Positions 1 through 5,231 of a stretch of 5,231 nt of DNA are shown piece after piece; the stretch's first letter is position 1, and each line of letters begins with the position of its first letter. The notes below the pieces were generated by a model that did no database searches, was not told the DNA's origin, and saw nothing but the letters and a program-made list of their open reading frames with translations. Origin of the DNA: Opitutia bacterium (GTDB lineage: Bacteria; Verrucomicrobiota; Verrucomicrobiia; Opitutales; Seribacteraceae); contig JABGUO010000373.1 in the NCBI GenBank assembly GCA_018646565.1, positions 1 through 5,231 of the forward strand, read 5' to 3'. The position numbers and the translations under genes were made by a program.

Positions 1-1202
1 TATACTTTACTCAGGGAATTCCAAATGGATTTTTTCGGCATACTGTCCCCGTAGTATTTCGGGAGAGTGGTCTATCTCTTGAGGATATTGCACTCTTCCT
101 CCCCGCTCTTTATTTGCCCTGGGTGTTAAAATTCCTTTGGTCCATTGTCGTGGAACGTTTTCACTCCAAAAAACAAGGGAAGTACCGGTCCTGGATAATC
201 CCGTTACAAATTCTCACCGCGGGTACGATGGTCGCATTAGCAAACTGGCAGTTCGGCACCTCCCTATCCATTTTCGTTCTCGGAGTTGCTCTTATTAATA
301 TTTTCAGCTCCGTGCAGGATGTATCGACCGATGGCTATGCGGTCAAAATTTTGAGTTACCAGGAGCGTGGATGGGGAAATGCCATACAAGTCGGCAGCTA
401 TTGGCTGGGATTTGTTGTCGGCGGGGGATTTATTTTAATGCTGATGAATTCACTTGGATGGAATTTTTTGTTGATCGCTATGGCTCTAATCACGCTTCTC
501 GCCACCATTCCCCTGCTTTTAACTCGACCAGCTAAAAGAGCTCAAAAAGAAGAAGTTTCCCAAAGCCTAAACCAATCAATTGGATTATTGAATTTCTTAC
601 GACAACCAACTGTCTTTAAAATTCTCATCCTTGTGGCCGCCTTTCGAATGCTCGAGGGCTTTATTCGGTCGTTGGTACCCACCATGTTTAAAGACTGGGG
701 AATGGAATTAAATGAAATTGGATTTACTCTTGGTATTGTTGCGCCCGGTGCCGCATTGTGCGGTGCCTTAGTTGCGGGCATTTTGGTGACTCGTTTGGGT
801 CGCCTACATTCGTTACTCCTTTTGGGGAGCATGCAGATCTTATCCGCAGGAGGTTATATGTTTTTAAGTTCGACTGAATTAGTAGACAGTTCTCTGATTT
901 TTCCTGTGGTAGTGGTCGATCATATGATTTCGGGAATGACCACCGTGGCCTTATTTTCATTAATGATGGACTGGAGCCGAAAAGAACATGGGGGTACCGA
1001 TTATACCTGCATGGATTGTGTCGGAGTATTTGCGATGATGTTCGGAACTGGAATTAGTTACCTGATCGCTCATTATGGCGGCTACACGATGAGTTTTGGC
1101 TGTGCAATTCCACTTACTTTACTTTCCTTATTTATTGTTCGCACATTATTTGCTCAAATTCAGAAAGAAAATCACTGGAAGTCCTCACATTCAAATAACT
1201 GA
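1..1202 (+). CDS. PAT/AmpG-RhtX-like MFS transporter, 5'-partial
   Basis: Inner-membrane major facilitator transporter, cut by the left window edge. The frame is open from base 3 to the TGA at 1200-1202, giving 399 visible residues. An internal TTG at 114 could be taken as a start, but the 37 residues before it (YFTQGIPNGFF onward) match the family's first membrane segment, so the real start lies upstream. The protein is hydrophobic throughout, with roughly 11-12 membrane segments. Family-like motifs are PWVLKFLW (visible residues 39-46), QDVSTDGYAVKIL (105-117), ERGWGNAIQVG (121-131) and GTDYTCMDC (331-339). A charged loop at about 175-190 separates the two six-helix halves. These features resemble the AmpG/RhtX/FptX group, which imports muropeptides or siderophores by proton-driven transport. 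The length is nearer to RhtX/FptX (about 400) than to E. coli AmpG (about 490). No TonB receptor or peptidoglycan gene is visible, so the substrate is undecided. The family call is firm; the substrate is not. Confidence 0.88.
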   Translation, partial: YFTQGIPNGFFRHTVPVVFRESGLSLEDIALFLPALYLPWVLKFLWSIVVERFHSKKQGKYRSWIIPLQILTAGTMVALANWQFGTSLSIFVLGVALINIFSSVQDVSTDGYAVKILSYQERGWGNAIQVGSYWLGFVVGGGFILMLMNSLGWNFLLIAMALITLLATIPLLLTRPAKRAQKEEVSQSLNQSIGLLNFLRQPTVFKILILVAAFRMLEGFIRSLVPTMFKDWGMELNEIGFTLGIVAPGAALCGALVAGILVTRLGRLHSLLLLGSMQILSAGGYMFLSSTELVDSSLIFPVVVVDHMISGMTTVALFSLMMDWSRKEHGGTDYTCMDCVGVFAMMFGTGISYLIAHYGGYTMSFGCAIPLTLLSLFIVRTLFAQIQKENHWKSSHSNN

Positions 1203-1227
1203 ATCACAAAAATTGGTTTAACTTTTC

Positions 1228-1292
1228 TACTGTTAAAAAACTGCTCTATTAAAAAGCGGGGTATTACTCATCTCCTCGTACTGTAAAAAACT
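1228..1292. repeat. Near-identical short direct repeats in convergent gap
   Basis: TACTGTTAAAAAACT at 1228-1242 recurs at 1279-1292 as TACTGTAAAAAACT, one T shorter. The copies flank most of the gap between the transporter stop and the MYG1-family stop, and the second copy runs into that stop codon (CTA at 1291-1293). Read on the minus strand, both give T6 runs just downstream of the MYG1-family gene, so they could help end its transcription. No strong GC-rich stem precedes either T run. The repeat is visible; the role is a guess. Confidence 0.35.
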
Positions 1293-2154
1293 AGTTGAGA
1301 TAAGACTGTACCAATAAAGTCTGCAGACGACTGACCTCCACCGCTGAAGTCTTGGCAATAAATCCCCGGGCGTGTGCAAAATGAACATCCGTTTCCTCTG
1401 CCAATTCACTGAAATCAAGACGGGCATCATCATTAAATCGACGCATTCCGTACCCCACTCCCCGACTGTCCGGGGAAATAATGGCGAGTACCTCCTCTTC
1501 CAGACCAAGTGCCTTAACCTGATATCCAAGCACCCCGGAAGCATCTTCCGGTAGGCTGTCAATCCGGGGAAGGAATAAAGCTTTAAACTCGCTATCCCCC
1601 TTCTTTAAGTTCCAGACTTCCGTATATTGTGATGCCATGTCCAACCTGGATCGTAGATTGGTGATGAACTCGACCAGGTCTCTCCCAATCATCCGCATCA
1701 CTTCCCAAATTGGTTCGCCTGGATGGTGTTCAGTTTGAGCGGCAAAATTCTTGAGTAAAGTAATATCAAGCGGAGAATTTAATTTCCCCAGAGTCTCACG
1801 ATCCATTTCTAACCACTCCGCAGTATCTTTGGGCCCTCGACAATCAAACCACTCCGCCACTTCCAACCATGGACAAAACTCACGGGCATCTTCATAAATC
1901 CCCAGATGTTGAAGAACGAGAGACAATGCACAGGTAGGAATATGATCGCGGGGAAATTGGTGGTGGTCAAAATTCAGTCTCATTGACTCATGCTCCCCCC
2001 CCACATCCAGAACGGCAATGCTTTGATCAGCCAGGTCTGAGTCAGTCGGTTCCCGTCGAAAAATAGAAACCGGATTATCGTGTAAAAGTACAGAGCAGGC
2101 CAGAAAGTCATCCTTGTGCGCCCCGCCCGGGTGTGTGATTATGGAAGAAATCAT
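1291..2154 (-). CDS. MYG1 (UPF0160) family DHH-type phosphoesterase/exonuclease
   Basis: A 287-residue soluble protein, no signal peptide, probably cytoplasmic. Motifs by residue are THPGGAHKDD (7-16), the N-terminal metal-site motif of the MYG1 family; LDVGG (49-53); FDHHQ (62-66), the DHH signature; AEWFDCRGPKD (100-110), where D104 may be another metal ligand; and HARGFIAK (261-268), matching the family's HAxGFI C-terminal motif. Human MYG1 is a 3'-5' RNA exonuclease in nucleus and mitochondria; the substrate of bacterial members is less clear, so RNA processing is inferred. The start is placed at the ATG at 2154 because the family motif normally begins within about ten residues of the N-terminus. 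The frame stays open upstream to a TTG at 2277, which would add 41 residues lacking recognisable similarity, with another in-frame ATG at 2244. No clear ribosome-binding site precedes 2154. It is convergent with the transporter and divergent from the SulP gene, so it is probably monocistronic. Confidence 0.87.
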   Translation of the reverse strand: MISSIITHPGGAHKDDFLACSVLLHDNPVSIFRREPTDSDLADQSIAVLDVGGEHESMRLNFDHHQFPRDHIPTCALSLVLQHLGIYEDAREFCPWLEVAEWFDCRGPKDTAEWLEMDRETLGKLNSPLDITLLKNFAAQTEHHPGEPIWEVMRMIGRDLVEFITNLRSRLDMASQYTEVWNLKKGDSEFKALFLPRIDSLPEDASGVLGYQVKALGLEEEVLAIISPDSRGVGYGMRRFNDDARLDFSELAEETDVHFAHARGFIAKTSAVEVSRLQTLLVQSYLN

Positions 2155-2432
2155 AGGGTGACAACGTGAAGAACAAACGGGGAATGTCGAATCGAAAATG
2201 GTATATTTCCCGGCTTCGCCTTCACGGACGATCCAAGATATCATGATGATCAAAGATCTACTTGTCCCATTCTCCAACTTACTCTATACTAATTCGCTTC
2301 GGTCATAATAGGGTGACCCCGGCGTGGTGGTTGGAAATGGTAAAGGTTTCACAATGTGAAAAGCCTCCACATTTTTGATTTCGTTTCGGTTTTCATCAAT
2401 CTCATTATCTTATCAACTAAATCCTTTTAAAA
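2155..2432. other. Divergent intergenic region between MYG1-family and SulP genes
   Basis: This 278-bp stretch must carry the start signals for both flanking genes if the MYG1-family start at 2154 is right. It contains the 15-bp palindrome at 2347-2361, a short quasi-palindrome GGGTGACCC at 2311-2319, and TATTAT on the minus strand (2310-2305), which resembles a -10 box but has no good -35 at normal spacing. On the plus strand CATTAT at 2403-2408 is a possible -10 box for the SulP gene, also without a convincing -35. The part at 2155-2277 is open in the MYG1 frame and could instead be coding. No RNA gene or riboswitch fold was recognised. Confidence 0.5.
2347..2361. promoter_or_regulatory. 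15-bp palindrome, candidate operator of the SulP gene
   Basis: TTTCACAATGTGAAA is a perfect inverted repeat: two 7-bp arms around one central base. It ends 71 bp before the GTG start of the SulP gene. AGG before it and CCT just after it extend the symmetry if a two-base bulge is allowed. The size and symmetry suit a dimeric helix-turn-helix repressor or activator. It is not a CRP-type site, in which the TGTGA and TCACA halves are in the opposite order with a 6-bp spacer. The binding protein is unknown, and a small RNA hairpin is the alternative. Confidence 0.5.
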
Positions 2433-4040
2433 GTGTTCAATTTAATCTATCGAAAATTCGGGAATCGTGTCCAAGCCAAGGACGATGTCCTTTCTGGTCT
2501 GACTGTTGCTCTTGCACTCGTACCCGAAGCAGTGGCCTTCGCCATTATTGCCGGAGTTACTCCAATCATTGGCTTGTACGCCGCTTTTATTATCTGCCTG
2601 GTCACGGCAGTGATAGGAGGAAGACCTGGCATGATCTCTGGTGCTACCGGGGCACTCGCGGTAATCATGGTCTCACTCGTTATCCTCGGGAATGAGAAAG
2701 GGGAAGCGCTTGGGCTTGGTCCGGACATGGGCACTCAGTATTTATTTGCCACCGTTATTCTAATGGGAATCATTCAACTCGGCTGCGGTGTTCTTAAACT
2801 CGGTCGCTTTGTGCGACTTATTCCCCAACCCGTCATGTTTGGCTTTGTCAACGGATTAGCCATTGTGATTTTCGAAGCTCAATTCCCCATGTTTACGGAA
2901 AGCCCGACCACTCCGGGTTCTTCCTGGTTGGTTGGAAATGACATGTACCTCATGCTTGGACTCGTCTTCCTGACCATGGGAATCATCCACTTTTTACCCA
3001 AGCTTACCACTCAGTTACCCTCCTCTTTGGTCGCGATTGTTTCCATTAGTTGTCTCGTGATTGGATTAAACCTGGATACTCTGGTCGTAAAGGATATGGC
3101 GTCTATTGGGGGTGCACTGCCCAGTTTGGTTACCTTTACTATTCCATTCAATTGGGAGACTCTTCAATTCATTGCCCCCTTTGCCTTCATTCTTGCCGCC
3201 GTGGGACTGATCGAATCTCTAATGACTCTTACTCTCATTGACGAACTGACTGAAACTCGTGGCAACAGTACCCGCGAATGTCTTGGGCAAGGAGCAGCTA
3301 ATGTGATCACTGGGTTCTTTGGTGGAATGGGTGGTTGTGCAATGATTGGCCAAAGTATTATTAATATTCGCTCCGGCGGACGGGGTCGATTGTCTGGAAT
3401 TGCCGCAGGTATTTTCCTCCTTTGCTTTATTCTTTTTGCCAGTTCCTTAATTGAACGAATTCCCCTCGCCGCTCTGACCGGAGTAATGTTCATGGTGGTA
3501 ATTGGAACTTTTGAATGGAGTAGCCTTAGGATTCTCAGAAAAATTCCAAAAACCGATGCATTCGTAATTATTTTAGTATCCGCAATTACTGTGATTAGTC
3601 ATAACCTTGCCTTGGCGGTGATTACTGGAGTGATCGTTTCCGCCCTTGGATTTGCATGGAAGTCCGCGCAGCATATACACCGATCGAATGAAATACGAAA
3701 GGATGGTACAAAAGTTTATTTCTTACACGGCCCTCTCTTTTTTGGTTCAATTACCGATTTTACTCAGGGATTCGATCCAGCGGTGGATCCCGATGAAGTG
3801 ATTGTGGATATGATGGACTCAAGGGTGTGGGATCATTCTGGATTGGAAGCGATTCATAAACTGGGTGCTCGATATAAAGCCGCAGGAAAGTCCATTAAAT
3901 TACAGCACATAAGCCGTAACTGTAGTGCACTCCTCAAAAAGGCGGGAAGTATGATTGATGTAATTGTACTTCCTGATGATCCAAGCTACCATGTTGCCAA
4001 CTTGATCAAGTCGGATCGAATGCCTTCTGCACGGTCTTAA
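2433..4040 (+). CDS. SulP family inorganic anion transporter with STAS domain
   Basis: A 535-residue inner-membrane transporter of the SLC26/SulP family, whose members move sulfate, bicarbonate or other anions, often with Na+ or H+. The opening DDVLSGLTVALALVPEAVAF (residues 17-36) is the SulP TM1 signature. GGRPGMISGATGA (62-74), the loop QPVMFGFVNG (132-141) and GGMGGCAMIGQSIINIRSGG (297-316) follow, with 10-14 membrane segments to about residue 408. A cytoplasmic STAS domain fills about 425-525 and includes DSRVWDHSGLEAI (462-474); S469 sits at the position of the conserved STAS Ser/Thr. The length is normal and complete. The GTG at 2433 is the only usable start before TM1, since an in-frame TAA at 2418 blocks extension; no Shine-Dalgarno is visible. 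The GGCAMIGQS variant marks a common bacterial subgroup of uncertain substrate. No sulfur-assimilation, carboxysome or sodium-transport gene lies beside it, so sulfate and bicarbonate cannot be separated. Confidence 0.94.
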   Translation: MFNLIYRKFGNRVQAKDDVLSGLTVALALVPEAVAFAIIAGVTPIIGLYAAFIICLVTAVIGGRPGMISGATGALAVIMVSLVILGNEKGEALGLGPDMGTQYLFATVILMGIIQLGCGVLKLGRFVRLIPQPVMFGFVNGLAIVIFEAQFPMFTESPTTPGSSWLVGNDMYLMLGLVFLTMGIIHFLPKLTTQLPSSLVAIVSISCLVIGLNLDTLVVKDMASIGGALPSLVTFTIPFNWETLQFIAPFAFILAAVGLIESLMTLTLIDELTETRGNSTRECLGQGAANVITGFFGGMGGCAMIGQSIINIRSGGRGRLSGIAAGIFLLCFILFASSLIERIPLAALTGVMFMVVIGTFEWSSLRILRKIPKTDAFVIILVSAITVISHNLALAVITGVIVSALGFAWKSAQHIHRSNEIRKDGTKVYFLHGPLFFGSITDFTQGFDPAVDPDEVIVDMMDSRVWDHSGLEAIHKLGARYKAAGKSIKLQHISRNCSALLKKAGSMIDVIVLPDDPSYHVANLIKSDRMPSARS

Positions 4041-4081
4041 CTCTCGGCTAAAGATAGGCACTCGCCTACTCAATTAAGACC
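4033..4081. repeat. Nested inverted repeats across the SulP stop; possible bidirectional terminator
   Basis: GGTCTTAA (4033-4040) and TTAAGACC (4074-4081) are perfect 8-bp inverted arms. Between them lies a smaller hairpin, TAGGC (4055-4059), loop ACTC, GCCTA (4064-4068). The outer left arm contains the SulP TAA stop codon. The structure fills much of the 59-bp gap between two convergent genes, the usual site of a shared terminator. No clear T run follows on either strand, so it is not a textbook intrinsic terminator. It may instead shield transcript 3' ends. Confidence 0.4.
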
Positions 4082-4099
4082 AATCAAACGAATTTAGCT

Positions 4100-5143
4100 T
4101 TAAATCCCCCGTATTGTTTCCCCATGCTTCATGGTTACGAAGCATTGAGGGTCCAAGTTCTTCGCCTCCACTGCCTTCCTTAATCGTTCAGGCGGTTCAT
4201 TCATCGGTTCATCCGTCAAATCCAGGAATGTTCCCCAGTGCATCCCGATCGACCGTTTGCTCGCCACATCGAGGTGAATTTGAACGGCCTCTTCCGGAGT
4301 ACAGTGCATATCCTTCATAAACCAACGGGGTGCATAAGCCCCAATGGGGATAAGTGAAAGATCCATCCTTCCAAATTTTCTCCCGATATCTAAAAAGTCT
4401 TGGGAATATCCCGTATCCCCCGCAAAAAAAAGCTTTTGTTGCGGAGTTTCAATTACCCAACCCGCCCAGAGTACCCGATTAGTATCCCCCAATGTCCGCC
4501 GACTCCAGTGTTGAACCGGAACGGCATTCAGTGTCCAATCCCCTACTTGATGACTTCCCCACCAATCTAACTCCATTACTCCTTCACTAATTCCAATTTT
4601 TTTAAACCAGGCCTTCATTCCAAGAGGAACTACAAAGACGGGCGGACTTTTCTTTTGCCGGGCAACAAGGCCGAGCACAGACTTCTTGTCTAAATGATCA
4701 TAATGATTATGCGAAATTACCACTATATCGATAAGGGGCAGATCTTCTAGGGAAATAGCAGGAAGCAGAACACGCTTGGGACCTGCAAAACCAACGGGAG
4801 ATGCACGGTTTGTTAAATGCGGGTCCGTAATCAGGTTTACTCCCATGTGCTGCCAAAGAAAAGTCGAATGCCCAATCCAGGTCAGCGTGGACTCGCTTCG
4901 ATTAGTCTGCAAAAAGGAAATATCTGGTTTATCTTTTTCAAACTCTATTGGTTCCTGAGGCTTTCGGGTGACACGCCAACGGAGGACATCTAATAAACTC
5001 TTAGTCATTATTTTTTCAGATAAATAATTATTCTTAAAACCATTCTCGGTATGATGAATTGGCTTTTTTTTAGAAAGACGATTTGGTGTGGCACAGCCAA
5101 AAAGAAAAACCAAACACAAAACTAATCGTGCAATTACTTGCAT
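4100..5143 (-). CDS. NAPE-PLD-like MBL-fold metallohydrolase, predicted lipoprotein
   Basis: A 347-residue zinc-dependent hydrolase of the metallo-beta-lactamase fold (Lactamase_B_2, NAPE-PLD-like group). Residues 1-17 resemble a lipoprotein signal: hydrophobic LVLCLVFLFGC with C17 as the lipidated cysteine, giving membrane anchoring outside the cytoplasm. Phe at -2 is unusual for a lipobox, and R6 is the only early positive charge. A linker to about residue 85 precedes the catalytic domain. Family marks are GHSTFLW (91-97), ITDPHLTNRASPVGFAGPKR (105-124), the metal motif HNHYDHLD (H145, H147, D149, H150), H212, D243 in AGDTGY, and H302 in MHWGTF; together these give the full set of seven expected ligands. 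Human NAPE-PLD hydrolyses N-acyl-phosphatidylethanolamines; bacterial relatives are mostly uncharacterised, so a lipid or phosphodiester substrate is inference. The ATG at 5143 is kept because it supplies the signal sequence; the ATG at 5008 (residue 46) would give a cytoplasmic form. No Shine-Dalgarno is evident. Confidence 0.9.
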   Translation of the reverse strand: MQVIARLVLCLVFLFGCATPNRLSKKKPIHHTENGFKNNYLSEKIMTKSLLDVLRWRVTRKPQEPIEFEKDKPDISFLQTNRSESTLTWIGHSTFLWQHMGVNLITDPHLTNRASPVGFAGPKRVLLPAISLEDLPLIDIVVISHNHYDHLDKKSVLGLVARQKKSPPVFVVPLGMKAWFKKIGISEGVMELDWWGSHQVGDWTLNAVPVQHWSRRTLGDTNRVLWAGWVIETPQQKLFFAGDTGYSQDFLDIGRKFGRMDLSLIPIGAYAPRWFMKDMHCTPEEAVQIHLDVASKRSIGMHWGTFLDLTDEPMNEPPERLRKAVEAKNLDPQCFVTMKHGETIRGI

Positions 5144-5171
5144 GAATATTTAATCCACTAAATAGGGTTAC

Positions 5172-5231
5172 TATCGAGGAAAAAATTCGTAATGATCAGC
5201 CTGTTTACCATCAAGCAGGATAACCTCGTAA
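5172..5231 (-). CDS. Possible 3' end of an unidentified upstream gene
   Basis: A minus-strand frame is open from the right window edge to a TAG (CTA at 5172-5174) and reads YEVILLDGKQADHYEFFPR, a composition typical of a real protein C-terminus. It would end 28 bp before the lipoprotein start, consistent with a two-gene operon and with the lack of an obvious promoter there. Nineteen residues are too few to identify a family. A competing reading is the 5' end of a plus-strand gene, ATG at 5193 (MISLFTIKQDNLV), preceded at about 12 nt by GAGG. Both frames are open to the edge, so this call is tentative. Confidence 0.35.

Noticed and set aside
114..1202. Complete transporter gene starting at the TTG at 114
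   Set aside because: The frame is open and family-like back to the window edge; starting at 114 would delete the first membrane segment.
1217..1237. TTTAAC/GTTAAA inverted repeat as a terminator after the transporter
   Set aside because: The stem is six A/T-rich pairs with little stability, and no plus-strand T run follows.
1247..1278. Minus-strand hairpin CGAGG/CCCCG followed by CTTTTT as terminator of the MYG1-family gene
   Set aside because: The stem is only five positions with an A-C mismatch and an 11-nt loop; position is suggestive but stability is too low to call.
1233..1562. Second minus-strand reading frame of 109 codons beside the MYG1 frame
   Set aside because: It overlaps the well-supported MYG1-family gene in another frame and shows no domain or motif of its own.
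2305..2310. TATTAT on the minus strand as the MYG1-family promoter -10 box
   Set aside because: No acceptable -35 hexamer lies 16-18 bp upstream, so it was left as a note in the intergenic entry.
2347..2361. CRP/FNR binding site
   Set aside because: The half-sites are TTTCACA then TGTGAAA with a one-base centre; CRP sites have TGTGA first and a 6-bp spacer, and FNR needs TTGAT-N4-ATCAA.
2375..2695. Plus-strand 106-codon frame overlapping the SulP start
   Set aside because: It is a frame shadow of the SulP N-terminus, rich in Cys, Arg and Trp, with no recognisable domain.
3164..3493. Minus-strand 109-codon frame inside the SulP gene
   Set aside because: It lies wholly antisense to conserved SulP membrane segments and has the Pro/Arg-rich composition of an antisense shadow.

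Overview
The window holds four convincing protein genes and no recognisable mobile element, CRISPR array or RNA gene. Moderate GC content, tightly spaced genes, and a MYG1-type protein opening with THPGGAHKDD suggest a free-living Gram-negative bacterium. None of the three visible gene starts has a clear Shine-Dalgarno sequence. A Verrucomicrobiota-like (Opitutae-type) host is my best guess, but it is inference from protein style and not demonstrated. A lipoprotein signal on the last gene fits a two-membrane cell.

Layout: (1) Positions 1-1202, plus strand: a PAT/AmpG-RhtX-like major facilitator transporter whose first residues lie left of the window. (2) 1291-2154, minus strand and convergent with it: a MYG1 (UPF0160) family DHH-type phosphoesterase. 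(3) 2155-2432: a divergent intergenic region with a perfect 15-bp palindrome, the best operator candidate here. (4) 2433-4040, plus strand: a SulP anion transporter with a C-terminal STAS domain. (5) 4041-4099: a short convergent gap with nested inverted repeats. (6) 4100-5143, minus strand: a lipoprotein of the NAPE-PLD-like metallo-beta-lactamase fold. (7) 5172-5231: possibly the 3' end of another minus-strand gene.

The genes do not form one obvious pathway. Two are inner-membrane transporters, one is a probable cytoplasmic nuclease or phosphoesterase, and one is a probable membrane-anchored zinc hydrolase. Orientation alternates (+, -, +, -), so every complete gene is probably transcribed from its own promoter, except that the lipoprotein gene may follow the partial gene at the right edge. 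I see no previously undescribed system. The most testable signals are the palindrome upstream of the SulP gene, the inverted repeat over the SulP stop codon, and the start-site question for the MYG1 gene.
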